Part shown: piece after piece, positions 22,408 to 31,731 of the stretch
Layout of the letters: every line of letters begins with the position of its first letter
How positions within the stretch are numbered: the stretch's first letter is position 1
Origin: Lewinella sp.
GTDB taxonomy: Bacteria; Bacteroidota; Bacteroidia; Chitinophagales; Saprospiraceae
Assembly: GCA_020436695.1 (NCBI GenBank)
Contig: JAGQXH010000009.1
Location: forward strand, 1-32,607
Direction: 5' to 3'
Length of the DNA stretch: 32,607 nt
The notes under the pieces: generated by a model
What the model saw: the letters and a program-made list of their open reading frames with translations, nothing else
Told to the model about the DNA's origin: nothing
The model's database searches: none
Translations under genes and position numbers: made by a program

Positions 22408-23781
22408 TCAAACCTTTCGGTAATCCGGGTGGTCCCACGGATCGCGATAAGCTCTTTCCAGCAAGCGGGTAGCTTCCCGGTCTTTGACCACTTTCCTGGC
22501 CACCGGATCGTATACGAGCGGCCGTCCACCAAGGTCCATGGAGAGATTGGCAAGGATACAACTAGCCGTTGAAATGTGACCGTGTTCGATATCTGCCACC
22601 GGACGGGTATTATTCTTGACGGCATCCAGAAAATCCAGCATATGCAGGCGGGTCGCCGGCGCTGCATTCAGCTCAATCCGATCTTCGGTAACATCTTCCG
22701 GGTACTTCTCTTTTTCGTAAAGCACATCAAAGTGGATCTTTTCGGCGTCTCTATCCAGCGGCACGAAATCGGCCTGCATGGTACTGCCGAACAGGGTGCC
22801 TTTTTCTCCGTACAGCGTAAATGACCAGGGATATTCCGGATTGGGCGGTGTACCCCAGGTACGATGTTGCCAAACGCAGTGAAAATCGCCGTAGTCAAAG
22901 ATTGCGGTCTGGGTATCAGATATATTGGATTTGCCGTCGGTTTGCACAAAAATACCTCCGGTAGAAGTGACCTGCTTGGGCCAGCCTATGTTCAGCATCC
23001 AGCGTACGGTATCCAGCATGTGCACACACATATCGCCCGTGATGCCGTTGCCGTATTCCCTGAACGTACGCCACCAGCGGGTGTGCGGCAGCTTGTCATA
23101 AGGGCGCAGAGGAGCCGGTCCGGTCCACATGTCATAGTCAAAGAAATCGGGAACGGGTTGCACGGGCGGGTTTTCGTTGGCGCGCATGTGGTAGTAGCAG
23201 CACATTTCCACATGTTTGATCTTGCCTAACAGCCCGGCGTCTACAATTTGTTTTTTGGCGTCGATCAGGTGTGGCGTACTTTTCCGTTGGGTACCTACTT
23301 GTACCACCTTATTGTATTTGCGGGCCGCCGCTACCATCGCCTCTCCTTCCAGGACATCTACACTGATGGGCTTTTGTACATATACATGAGCGCCGGCCTT
23401 GACGGAATCGATCATTTGCAGGGCATGCCAGTGATCAGGGCTTCCGATGAGGATGAGATCGAACTCATTCTCAGCCAGCATCTTCCGGTAATCGTTGTAC
23501 ATTTTTGGTGTTTTACCGGACTTTTGCCGCTCACTTACCAGTTTAGCGGCCGCCTCGATCATATTCCGGTCAGGATCGGCTAAGGCCAGTACCTCTACCG
23601 GAGCTACCTGGATCAGGCGGAACAGGTCACTCTTACCGTACCACCCGGCACCGATCAGTCCGACTTTATAAGGGGTATCCGGGTAAACGATCTCCAGGCC
23701 GCGGGCGCCCAGTGCAGACACGGCAAGGGTAGCTGCCGCCGTGTGGAGGAACCGGCGGCGGTTAATATTAAAGCTATCCAT
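22408..23781 (-). CDS. Tat-exported Gfo/Idh/MocA-family oxidoreductase
   Basis: A 457-residue protein. A twin-arginine signal (NRRRFLHTAAATLAVSALG, about 7-25) sends it to the periplasm already folded. The Rossmann domain follows with KVGLIGAGWYG (GxGxxG at about 41-46) binding NAD(P), then SPDHWHALQMI (115-124). The usual catalytic EKP reads QKP (136-138), a change known in Tat-exported members of this family. The C-terminal alpha/beta substrate domain carries GNGITGDMCVHMLDTVRWML with the conserved D-x-x-x-H-x-x-D pattern. Tat members act on sugars or glycans (dehydrogenases or glycosidase-like). The substrate cannot be told. It stands alone. Confidence 0.92.
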   Translation of the reverse strand: MDSFNINRRRFLHTAAATLAVSALGARGLEIVYPDTPYKVGLIGAGWYGKSDLFRLIQVAPVEVLALADPDRNMIEAAAKLVSERQKSGKTPKMYNDYRKMLAENEFDLILIGSPDHWHALQMIDSVKAGAHVYVQKPISVDVLEGEAMVAAARKYNKVVQVGTQRKSTPHLIDAKKQIVDAGLLGKIKHVEMCCYYHMRANENPPVQPVPDFFDYDMWTGPAPLRPYDKLPHTRWWRTFREYGNGITGDMCVHMLDTVRWMLNIGWPKQVTSTGGIFVQTDGKSNISDTQTAIFDYGDFHCVWQHRTWGTPPNPEYPWSFTLYGEKGTLFGSTMQADFVPLDRDAEKIHFDVLYEKEKYPEDVTEDRIELNAAPATRLHMLDFLDAVKNNTRPVADIEHGHISTASCILANLSMDLGGRPLVYDPVARKVVKDREATRLLERAYRDPWDHPDYRKV

Positions 23782-24175
23782 TGTTGCAATAGGTTATGAT
23801 GGTGATTAAAGTTGATGTTTTCGTTTTCTAGTTTTAAAGATAGGGATTAAATGTTATTGTGCAAGCAGAGTGATGCGGTCATTCCGAAACCCATTAGACC
23901 CGGCAGAGGCGTTTTGCAAAAAATGTGAAATGCGCATTTGGGAGCAATCGATTGTAGGGAAGATGTCGTACTCAATTAGATAAATCGTAAATTTGAGAGA
24001 GATTTGTCAAGGGATACAACGATAATCCTATTCTATCGAACATTTCTATCATTGACGTCCAAATTTCAAAATTTTAACTTAGAGCTAGGTGAGTAGTTCG
24101 AAATATAATATTATTTTCAAGTAAGGAAAAGATCTTTCTTGGGAAAATTCGCAGGAAGACCAAACAAAATAATAC
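23782..24175. other. 394-base gap between divergent genes
   Basis: It is a shared upstream region of the Gfo/Idh/MocA and AraC genes. AAATGCGCATTT at 23928-23939 is a perfect 12-base palindrome and a candidate operator. TAAATTTG at 23988-23995 matches the Bacteroidota -7 box, but no -33 element is at the proper distance. No gene or gene remnant was recognised. Confidence 0.4.
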
Positions 24176-25138
24176 ATGAAGCGAGCATTTAGTGAACACC
24201 TTCAATCGCGGAAACTTACGACTTTAGTAGAGAACCGGTCAACCTACAGTGCGGAATTTGCCGAGTTGAATATTTTTGAAACGCATCAGGTAGCGGAGAA
24301 AGTAGAATTGCAATTCGGTTTTCCTGTCATTGCCATTATGCTGACCGGCAAAAAGGTCATGCATCTGGAAGGCATGCAGCCTTTCGATTTCTTCCCGGGT
24401 GAATCAGTAGTGCTGCCTTCGGACAAGAGAATGGTTATTGATTTTCCACTCGCGAAAAAGGATGATCCTACTCAATGTCTTGCCCTGGGGATCAATCCGG
24501 ATAAGATCGCGGATGTCGTCAACAAATTCAATCAGTACACTGCTGTTGAAGACGAGAACAACAACTGGAAACTCGATGAAACCAGCTCGCATCTTACTAA
24601 TAATGAAGAGGTTAATTTCCTGGTCGATCGCTTACTGCACACCTTTATTAATTCCCATACCTCAAAAGATATCATTCTGGACCTGATGATACAGGAATTG
24701 ATCATCAGGCTGCTCCAGACAAAGGCCAGATGCCACCTGCTGAGTGATCAGCTCGGCATTTTCAATGATTCCCGCATCGGCATTGTTCTCAAATTCATTA
24801 AAGATCATCTGACCGACAAAAATATGACGATTGACATGCTGGCTAAAAAGGCCTGCATGAGTAGTTCTCATTTTTACCGTAAGTTTAAGAACACGCTCGG
24901 CACTTCGCCTATCGATTATATCAACGGAGAAAAGATCAAGTTCGCAAAACGCCTGATGAAGGAAAGGCGCAATCTGCAAATTTCGGAAGTAGCCTACCTT
25001 TCCGGCTTCAACAACGTAAGCTATTTTATCCGGCAGTTTAAAAAGATCGAACTGATCACCCCCCAACAATTCAAAAAGTCAATTGAAGATGCTTATTCCA
25101 ATAAAGTGGTCAAAATGGGCAACAGCAGGTTGGCTTAA
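24176..25138 (+). CDS. AraC-family transcriptional regulator
   Basis: A 320-residue protein. The N-terminal part (about 1-190) is an AraC_N-type ligand-sensing region with ELQFGFPVIAIMLTGKK and MQPFDFFPGESVVLP. The C-terminal 100 residues hold two helix-turn-helix units: MTIDMLAKKACMSSSHFYRKFK (about 219-240) and LQISEVAYLSGFNNVSYFIRQFKK (about 267-290), where the GFxxxSYFxRxFK sequence is the family signature. It probably responds to a small molecule. The neighbour 368 bases downstream, a YncD-like TonB-dependent receptor, is its most likely target. Confidence 0.94.
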   Translation: MKRAFSEHLQSRKLTTLVENRSTYSAEFAELNIFETHQVAEKVELQFGFPVIAIMLTGKKVMHLEGMQPFDFFPGESVVLPSDKRMVIDFPLAKKDDPTQCLALGINPDKIADVVNKFNQYTAVEDENNNWKLDETSSHLTNNEEVNFLVDRLLHTFINSHTSKDIILDLMIQELIIRLLQTKARCHLLSDQLGIFNDSRIGIVLKFIKDHLTDKNMTIDMLAKKACMSSSHFYRKFKNTLGTSPIDYINGEKIKFAKRLMKERRNLQISEVAYLSGFNNVSYFIRQFKKIELITPQQFKKSIEDAYSNKVVKMGNSRLA

Positions 25139-25506
25139 CCATTACTCGCTTCCCTTCTTTTAATACAGATGCCTTCAACATTTCTGTCGATGTGGTCCCC
25201 TTTTATGTCCGTGCTGTTTTCACATGTGGCTTAGCCTGATTTATACAGGTTAATCAGTCATCAGTTTGAGCAAAGCACTCATTCAAAATGGAATGTTTTT
25301 CTGAATTACACCTATCTTCAGGCCACTATCTTCTATCCGTTCAGAGCGACTTCGTCTTACTCTTATTCGGCTGGGAACGATTTCCGGAGTACAATTCTTA
25401 GGATGGCTTTAAGCCATCACATGGATCAACGTTCGAAAAAATTCCAAATATCTTCGCCTTACCTGATTTTTAGGAGGGTAGAGTAAAGTTCTAATACAAC
25501 CAATAC
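25139..25506. other. 368-base gap before the YncD-like receptor, with a 17-base palindrome
   Basis: GATGGCTTTAAGCCATC at 25402-25418 has perfect 8-base arms around one T. It lies about 90 bases upstream of the receptor start, as an AraC operator or a riboswitch-like stem might. An AGGAGGG run at 25473-25479 is 27 bases from the ATG and so too far for a ribosome-binding site. No other gene remnant was recognised. Confidence 0.35.
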
Positions 25507-27561
25507 ATGAAAAAATACGTCCTGTTCATCGCCATTTTCAACCTGTATTTACTACGGCTGACTGCCCAGCAGGATACCCTGCAACGAATCACTATCGATG
25601 AGGTAGAGGTCAGTGCGCTACGCATTGCTACCCCTCCGCTCCAGCAACCCTTTTCCATTGCTACTTACCGGGCCGGTACGTTGCAGGAAACCAGGCAACA
25701 ACTTTCCCTGCAGGAGTATCTTTTTCAGGTGCCGGGGTTGTTTAGTCTCAATGCCAATAATTACGCGCAGGATCTCCGGATCTCCATCCGGGGGTTCGGG
25801 GCCCGTTCGGCCTTTGGTATCCGTGGGGTTAAGATCGTGGTGGATGGCATCCCTGAGACTACACCCGACGGACAGGGGCAGATCGATAATCTGAACATCG
25901 GCATCATCGACCGGATGGAAGTGCTCAAAGGCCCTTCTTCTGCCTTGTACGGAAATGCTTCCGGTGGGGTGATCCAGATCCATACCCGTGAAAATTTTGA
26001 CCGGAATTTTCTGAATGCCGGACTCACTTTCGGGTCGTTTAATATGCAGCAATATCAACTGAGCGGCGGCTGGACCCACCATCGTACCCGAGCCATCCTC
26101 CAGGGAACGCACACCCGAACCGATGGATACCGGGAACAAAGCAGGCTGGAGAATACCAACTTCAACGCCCGGATCTTTCACGATTTTTCGGACCGGTCAA
26201 AGGCGAATTTACAACTCAATTATACCAATAGCCCGGTAGGCGACGACCCCGGTGGGATCAATGCCGACGACGTCGCGGAGGACCGCCGGCAGGCCAGAGA
26301 TCAGAATGTACGGTATCATGCCGGAGAAGCCATTGCACAACTCAAACTGGGCGGCCAGTACCAATATGATCTTAGTGAAAATAAGAGCCTCCAGTTTTAC
26401 GGCTTTTACAGCACAAGGGATTTTGAGGGTCTGCTGCCCATCGGTGCTGATGGCTGGGTCGACCTCCAACGGGCCTATTTTGGCCAGGGAGGACATTTTA
26501 AGACCCGCAGCGCAAGGGCCAATGGAGCCAACACTTTTCAATTGGGTTACGAGTGGGCGATACAAAGTGATGACAGAAGACGCTTTGCTAATAATGAAGG
26601 CGTTAAAGGTGATCTGGCCTTAGATCAAATAGAGCGATTTTCCACAGTCGGTCTGTATGTGTTGGACCACCTTTCCTTCAACCGTTGGCTGTTATCTTTC
26701 GGCCTGCGTTACGATTTGAACCAACTTTCGGCCGATGATCAGTTGCGCAGCGATGGAGACCAGTCGGGCAGTAGTGATCTTTCGGCCTTCAATCCAAGTC
26801 TGGGTGTGAACTACGAAGTGGCTCCCAACCTGCATATATATGGGAGTTACCGCACCAGTTTCGAAACGCCCTCCCTGAGTGAATTATCAGCTAACCCTTC
26901 CGGAGAAGCTGGTTTTGACCCTGATCTGAAATCGCAACGGGCCTATAATTATGAAGTGGGTTTCAAGGGTATACTTGGAAACAATATGGATTTCGATCTT
27001 ACCCTCTTTCACATCGATACCGAAAATGATCTGGTACCCTACGAACTGGAAGCTTTTCCGGGGAGAACTTTTTACCGGAATGCCGGCAGCACTACCCGCG
27101 ATGGGATAGAGCTATGGTTGCGCTACCAACTTTCCCGCTTCTTCTCGGTGCGGGGTAGCTATACTTACTCGGATTTCTCTTACAAGGAATATATGCTCGA
27201 TGATGAGGATTTTGCCGGGAAGTTACTACCTGCTATCCCTCCGCATCTGCTGGCGCTGCAACTGGCTTATGAAAATGATAAAGGACTGAATCTGCGTCTC
27301 CAACATCGATACACTGCCGAATTTTATGCCAACGATGCCAATACCGCTACTGAGCCGGCTTATCAGGTGACAGATCTCAGTATCGGTTATCGTGTTGGGT
27401 TAAAGCAAGCTACGCTGATCCCATTTTTTGGTATCAACAATATCTTTGATACCAAGTATAGTGATAACGTGCGGATCAATGCCTTTGGCGGTAGGTACTA
27501 CGAACCGGCTCCGGGCATCAATTTCTTTGGCGGTCTGCGATTGAATCTGGAGGGAAAATAG
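25507..27561 (+). CDS. YncD/PqqU-like TonB-dependent outer membrane receptor
   Basis: A 684-residue protein with a signal peptide to about residue 21. There is no carboxypeptidase-like domain, so it is a classical siderophore-type receptor rather than SusC. The plug (about 45-155) contains NYAQDLRISIRGFGARSAFG, DGIPETTPDGQGQ and the ending LKGPSSALYGNASGGV. Later segments DDPGG, GRTFYRNAGSTTRDG and the final GGRYYEPAPG also follow E. coli YncD. YncD (PqqU) takes up pyrroloquinoline quinone (PQQ). The family match is strong by eye; the PQQ substrate is inferred. It is preceded by an AraC regulator and followed by a clear hairpin terminator. Confidence 0.9.
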   Translation: MKKYVLFIAIFNLYLLRLTAQQDTLQRITIDEVEVSALRIATPPLQQPFSIATYRAGTLQETRQQLSLQEYLFQVPGLFSLNANNYAQDLRISIRGFGARSAFGIRGVKIVVDGIPETTPDGQGQIDNLNIGIIDRMEVLKGPSSALYGNASGGVIQIHTRENFDRNFLNAGLTFGSFNMQQYQLSGGWTHHRTRAILQGTHTRTDGYREQSRLENTNFNARIFHDFSDRSKANLQLNYTNSPVGDDPGGINADDVAEDRRQARDQNVRYHAGEAIAQLKLGGQYQYDLSENKSLQFYGFYSTRDFEGLLPIGADGWVDLQRAYFGQGGHFKTRSARANGANTFQLGYEWAIQSDDRRRFANNEGVKGDLALDQIERFSTVGLYVLDHLSFNRWLLSFGLRYDLNQLSADDQLRSDGDQSGSSDLSAFNPSLGVNYEVAPNLHIYGSYRTSFETPSLSELSANPSGEAGFDPDLKSQRAYNYEVGFKGILGNNMDFDLTLFHIDTENDLVPYELEAFPGRTFYRNAGSTTRDGIELWLRYQLSRFFSVRGSYTYSDFSYKEYMLDDEDFAGKLLPAIPPHLLALQLAYENDKGLNLRLQHRYTAEFYANDANTATEPAYQVTDLSIGYRVGLKQATLIPFFGINNIFDTKYSDNVRINAFGGRYYEPAPGINFFGGLRLNLEGK

Positions 27562-27567
27562 TAACAA

Positions 27568-27598
27568 AAGGGTCTTTCCCGTTTTGGGAAAAACCCTT
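27568..27598 (+). terminator. Terminator hairpin after the YncD-like receptor
   Basis: AAGGGT-CT-TTCCC and GGGAA-AA-ACCCTT pair around a GTTTT loop. It begins 6 bases after the stop. The T-tract is absent or weak. Confidence 0.55.
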
Positions 27599-28002
27599 GA
27601 CAAAGAGTCCTATAATTGACTAGCTATTGAGTTGCCATGTTGAATTTCCTGCTTTGTACCGATCCTTGTTTCGGGGATCGATGGTCCATATTGATTGTTT
27701 TGAAGATGGCTAAACCAATATCACAGCTAATATTAGTTACGTAGCACCATCCTGAAAATATTTTCAGTTGAGAGGGAACTTACAGCTTTTGGATAAACAA
27801 TTTAAACTTGCAATTATAGGATTAGGCAGGTAAGGTTACCGGAAAGTATTACTAATGCCGTCGTCTAATTGGATTTGTTCTAATAAAGAAATGGGCGAGT
27901 TGTACAACTTAGATAAATATATAACTTATTTTCGAATGCTCGAAATTAATTTTGGTCTTAAAGCAAAAAATGGATATTACACTAATCAGCAACCAGGTCA
28001 AA

Positions 28003-28034
28003 ATACAAAAGAAAAGGCCGCTCAAGGCGGCCTT
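28003..28034 (-). terminator. Rho-independent terminator of the coiled-coil gene
   Basis: AAGGCCGC (28014-28021) pairs with GCGGCCTT (28027-28034) around the loop TCAAG. On the minus strand the stem is followed by TTTTCTTTTG, a good T-tract. It lies about 43 bases past the stop codon of the gene at 28077. Confidence 0.85.
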
Positions 28035-28076
28035 CCCAAATGTTCAGAATTATCTCAAAGGTATTAATCTTGCGGT

Positions 28077-29015
28077 TTATCGGGAGAGACGGAATCCTAC
28101 CGATCCCATTAATCCACTGGTGGTATAGACGTTGGCCCGGTAGTTGCCGGCTGTGATCTTATCATCCAGCTCCAGATGAAATGCCAGTCGTTGATTGAGC
28201 CCAATGTGAAGTTCTTTGGTCAACTGGGTTTCAAAAGACAAGTTTGTTCCGTTCGGCAGCTGTAACTGGACATTTTTGTTTTGTCCGGTTTTTACCGGGA
28301 GCCCTTTACTGTCTACAATCGACAGGTAGATCGTCCGCATGCCCTGCCATTCTTCGGGGGTGTTGAGCAGATCAAAGCTGATGTCCATCTGTCTGGCCTT
28401 TTTGCCTTTAACGGTTAGTTTCTCGTTGCGTTTTTGTACTTCAACCTTGAAGGCCGAGCCCTGAAAGGCCATAGGGACCAGTTGGTCTAAATGCTGTTGG
28501 AGGTACTGTTTATCATATTCCAGTGCGCTTAATCTTCTGGCCAGGTCATTATTCTCGGTAATAGCCTGATCCAGTTGCTTACTTAAACGGGCATTCTCTT
28601 CCTGTAGATTGAAATTTTCTTCTTCTAAGCCGGCCAGTGTCTCTTCCAGTTCAGCTTTGAAGGCTAAGAGCTGGTCAACTTCCTCCTGTTTGGCTTTCAG
28701 GTTGCGAGCTGATTGTTTTTTGATCCGGTTTAGTTCGGCATCTTTACCGGCCAGCAATTGTGCGGCGTCTTCTACGGAGCCCTGCAGGCTCTGATTTTCT
28801 GAAGTCAGGTCTTCATAAGCGCGCATAAGGCTGTCGATATCCCCGTTCAGCTGTTCTATTTGTTCGGTGTAAGTGAAAATGGCCGCTTCCTGTTCTGCTT
28901 TGTCCTGTTTTAGGCTGCGGTTGTTAAGCCAGAAAAAGATAAGACCAGTCATGGTGATCACGGTCAGTGCGGTAATGCCTCCTGCATACCACTTCATTTG
29001 CAATGCTTTGTTCAT
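28077..29015 (-). CDS. Membrane-anchored coiled-coil protein
   Basis: A 312-residue protein from the ATG at 29015; the TTG at 29171 would add 52 residues ahead of the membrane segment and is not supported. Residues about 12-31 (GGITALTVITMTGLIFFWLN) form one transmembrane helix. Residues about 35-190 are almost continuous heptad coiled coil (repeated EEENFNLQEENARL, LEYDKQYLQQHLDQL). The last 120 residues form a small beta domain with GMRTIYLSIVDSKGLPV, QLPNGTNLSFET and TAGNYRANVYTTSGLMG. Similar architectures occur in Bacteroidota with unknown function. No enzymatic motif is visible, and the gene is flanked by a long upstream gap and a strong terminator. Confidence 0.8.
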   Translation of the reverse strand: MNKALQMKWYAGGITALTVITMTGLIFFWLNNRSLKQDKAEQEAAIFTYTEQIEQLNGDIDSLMRAYEDLTSENQSLQGSVEDAAQLLAGKDAELNRIKKQSARNLKAKQEEVDQLLAFKAELEETLAGLEEENFNLQEENARLSKQLDQAITENNDLARRLSALEYDKQYLQQHLDQLVPMAFQGSAFKVEVQKRNEKLTVKGKKARQMDISFDLLNTPEEWQGMRTIYLSIVDSKGLPVKTGQNKNVQLQLPNGTNLSFETQLTKELHIGLNQRLAFHLELDDKITAGNYRANVYTTSGLMGSVGFRLSR

Positions 29016-29490
29016 CGGATTAATTAAAAAATGTAAATGGGAAATTGGTTTAATGGAGGGATTTTTGAGTTCGGCAATATTCTGATAGTATGTGATTTCA
29101 GTGGGGGTGGATTGTCGTTCTCCTTTGGAAGAAGCTACGCTAAGGGGTTTCTGATAAGGGATTGAATGCAATTGGATGTCAGGGGTTTCTATTTCAAGTG
29201 TACCGCGTAGGCTTCTTCCTTGGGCGAACGTCCTATCAAACGAAACGGGTTCAAGGGAAAATATATCTTATGGAGAAAGTACGGAACCTAGAGGGGCGAA
29301 GATCAATTTGGCCATCAATGTTCTTTTCACTTCACTCCCCTCTACATTCCGTAGGGGATTAACTGGTTGCTTTAGTTTTTCTTCATAACCTGGACCAAAG
29401 ATACTATCGCCGAAAAGCGAAGCGGGGATTCTTCGGTGAGTGCCTTCCTTTTCTCGTTAAACGGACTTTTTTGCGCGGTGAGGCCCGGGC
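29016..29490. other. 475-base gap with a large stem
   Basis: CGGAACCTAGAGGGG (29282-29296) pairs with CCCCTCTACATTCCG (29337-29351) at 13 of 15 positions across a 40-base loop, so a structured leader or terminator is possible. On the minus strand it sits between the hybrid kinase and the coiled-coil gene. No coding sequence was recognised; the weak open frame reaching 29171 is read as the coiled-coil gene's upstream region. Confidence 0.4.
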
Positions 29491-31728
29491 TCAATGTGAC
29501 AGTAGTTCCCGGCGAATGGCTTCTACGGCCTGCTGTAGCTGATTGCCCAGATATTGTAGTAGTTCCGGTGCCCGTTGCGGAGCGGTTTCCTGCCGGGCCT
29601 GTGCTTCCAGCCGGCGGAGCGTATCCCCCAGAGACTGGGCCATGCCCATGTAGGCCACTGTAGACTGCATGTTATGTGCCAGGGTTGCCAGCTCTTCATA
29701 GTTTTGTCGGGAAACAGCTTTTTTCAGATCGGCGTATTCCCGGGGTGCCTGCTCCAGGAATAAGTTGGCCATTTCCTGCCGGCGTTCCCTTTTTCCTTTG
29801 GTAATGCTTGCCAGATAATCGTAATCGATCAGGATCGCGCCCGGAGGTTTCGTTTCAGGTGGAAGTATGACCCGGTCGGATGCATTATCGGCCGCTTGCC
29901 CGTGTTGCTGCAGCAACTGTAGCAGATCTTTTTTGCGGAAGGGCTTTTGCAGGCAGTCGTTCATGCCGGCGGCCAGACATTTTTTCTTTTCCTGCGTGCC
30001 TGAATTGGCTGTGATCGCAACGATGGGGATCGATAATGCACCCTTTTCGCGGATCTGACGGGCCACCTGATAGCCGTCCAGACCGGGCATCTGGATATCC
30101 AATAGGATCATGTCATAGTTAAACCGGCCGGCCAGTGACAATGCTTCCAGACCGTTTTCTGCCAGGTCGAAATCATATCCCCAGTCTTTAAGGTGCATGG
30201 ATAGTATCTGGCGATTAAGTCGGTTATCTTCAGCCAGGAGAATGCGCCCTCCGGCCAGTGGTTCCGGTGTAGATAATTTCGCAGGTATGGTGTTATTTAG
30301 GGTCTCCTCCGGGCCGGCAGTGTCATAAGGAATACGGAAAGTAAAGGTGGTACCCTGATCCAACAGGCTATGGCAATGGATCTGACCGCCCTGCAATTCT
30401 ATCAGGTGTTTGACAATAGCCAGACCGAGCCCCGTACCGCCGAAACGCCGGGATGTAGTGGTATCTCCCTGACGAAACCTTTCAAAGATCGCATCGATCT
30501 TATCTTCCGGGATGCCGATGCCGCTGTCACTGACCCTTACTTCAAGTACCTGTTGCTTTCCCGCATCCCGACGCAGGTAACCAACGATCTGCACACCTCC
30601 CGTTTCCGTAAATTTAATGGCATTGCTGATGAGGTTGATCAGGATCTGTTGGAGCCGGGTAGGATCCCCAAGGATGATCGATCCGGTGCCCGACAGATAT
30701 TCGAAGGAAAGATGCAGGTTCCTGGCCTGGGCTCTGGGGGTAAAGATCAGTTCAAGATGAGACCAGATGTCTTCCAGTCGGAAGGGGATACGTTCCAGCT
30801 GGACCATACCGGCTTCCATTTTGGAAAAGTCAAGAATATCATTTACAAGCGTATCCAGATTTTCGCCAGAGCGAAGGATACCCTCCAGACACTCTTTCTG
30901 TTTGCTGTCCAGCCGGGTATCAGACAGGATTTCTGAAAAAGACAACATGGCATGCAGCGGCGTGCGGATCTCGTGGCTCATATTAGCCAGAAACTGCTCC
31001 TTGATCCCGGCCGAACGCTCCGCTTCCAGGCGCGCTTCTTCCAGTTTACTTTGTATGGTTTTCCGGTATTCAATAGCGCGGAGAAAGAAGAAAATAGCCA
31101 GTAATACCATGGTGGCTGCCAGCAGGGTACTCATGTAATCGATGCGACTGACCTCCTGTGCCTCGTTTCGGTTGAGTTCAATGGTCTGCGTGATATTTTG
31201 CCGTTCCAATTGACGGAGCTCACTGGTGATCCGGATGATACTGTCACGCAGACGGAGCCCTTCCTGAGTGTTGATCAGTGCAATGGCAGCTTCTTCTCCG
31301 TTGCGGCTGAAACTGTCGAGTACCGCTTCGGTGAAGTCGTTTTTTTTCGTCAGCAGATCATCCAGCCGGCCAACACCGGCGGGTTGTCCGGGGATGCTGG
31401 TTACCATTTCGGTGATCATATCCATCTTGGTCCGGGCTGCCGCCATATTGCTGCCGATCTCGGCGAGCAGGCCGTCGGCATCCGATATGATGTAGCTGCG
31501 CAGGTTGCTCTCCAGCGAGATGAGTTGATGGTCGAGGTCTTCCAGGGCATTGTCCAGCGCGAAGTTAAACATCACCTTCTCATCGGAAGCAAGCAGATGC
31601 CGGATACTGGTGCTGGAGAAAAAATGAATGACAAATGTGAGGGCGAGTCCCAGTAGCAGGGCCAGAACGATACGGCGCTCCAGACGATGATCGGGGCTTT
31701 TAAGCAGGGTGAACAAGGCGTTGCGCAT
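29491..31728 (-). CDS. Hybrid sensor histidine kinase with REC and HPt domains
   Basis: A 745-residue membrane protein. Transmembrane helix 1 is about 20-37 and helix 2 about 200-217; between them lies a helical CHASE3-like periplasmic sensor. HisKA has the phospho-site H252 in MSHEIRTPLHAM. HATPase_c has NLISNAIKF, DSGIGIP and GGTGLGLAI. A receiver domain (about 496-610) has D544 in ILLDIQMPG and an HPt domain has H685 in LATLAHNMQS. Signal would pass H252 to D544 to H685 and then to a separate regulator. It follows the LytTR response regulator after only 3 bases on the same strand, so they are co-transcribed, with the regulator first. Confidence 0.95.
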   Translation of the reverse strand: MRNALFTLLKSPDHRLERRIVLALLLGLALTFVIHFFSSTSIRHLLASDEKVMFNFALDNALEDLDHQLISLESNLRSYIISDADGLLAEIGSNMAAARTKMDMITEMVTSIPGQPAGVGRLDDLLTKKNDFTEAVLDSFSRNGEEAAIALINTQEGLRLRDSIIRITSELRQLERQNITQTIELNRNEAQEVSRIDYMSTLLAATMVLLAIFFFLRAIEYRKTIQSKLEEARLEAERSAGIKEQFLANMSHEIRTPLHAMLSFSEILSDTRLDSKQKECLEGILRSGENLDTLVNDILDFSKMEAGMVQLERIPFRLEDIWSHLELIFTPRAQARNLHLSFEYLSGTGSIILGDPTRLQQILINLISNAIKFTETGGVQIVGYLRRDAGKQQVLEVRVSDSGIGIPEDKIDAIFERFRQGDTTTSRRFGGTGLGLAIVKHLIELQGGQIHCHSLLDQGTTFTFRIPYDTAGPEETLNNTIPAKLSTPEPLAGGRILLAEDNRLNRQILSMHLKDWGYDFDLAENGLEALSLAGRFNYDMILLDIQMPGLDGYQVARQIREKGALSIPIVAITANSGTQEKKKCLAAGMNDCLQKPFRKKDLLQLLQQHGQAADNASDRVILPPETKPPGAILIDYDYLASITKGKRERRQEMANLFLEQAPREYADLKKAVSRQNYEELATLAHNMQSTVAYMGMAQSLGDTLRRLEAQARQETAPQRAPELLQYLGNQLQQAVEAIRRELLSH

Positions 31729-31731
31729 AAC

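Larger units (their letters stand above)
27562..28076. other. 515-base AT-rich gap with several palindromes
   Basis: Between the receptor and the convergent coiled-coil gene lie the receptor terminator, CGATCC-N9-GGATCG (27660-27680), CTAATATTAG (about 27727-27736), the perfect 16-base palindrome CTGAAAATATTTTCAG (27752-27767) and GGTAA-GG-TTACC (about 27829-27840). A 70-codon open frame at 27855-28067 runs through the next gene's terminator and is not believed. No gene was recognised. Confidence 0.4.

Noticed and set aside
27855-28067. 70-codon open frame on the plus strand
   Set aside because: It has no recognisable family and runs through the rho-independent terminator of the convergent coiled-coil gene.
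29016-29171. N-terminal extension of the coiled-coil protein from a TTG
   Set aside because: The ATG at 29015 directly precedes the transmembrane helix, while the extension is polar and non-conserved in character.
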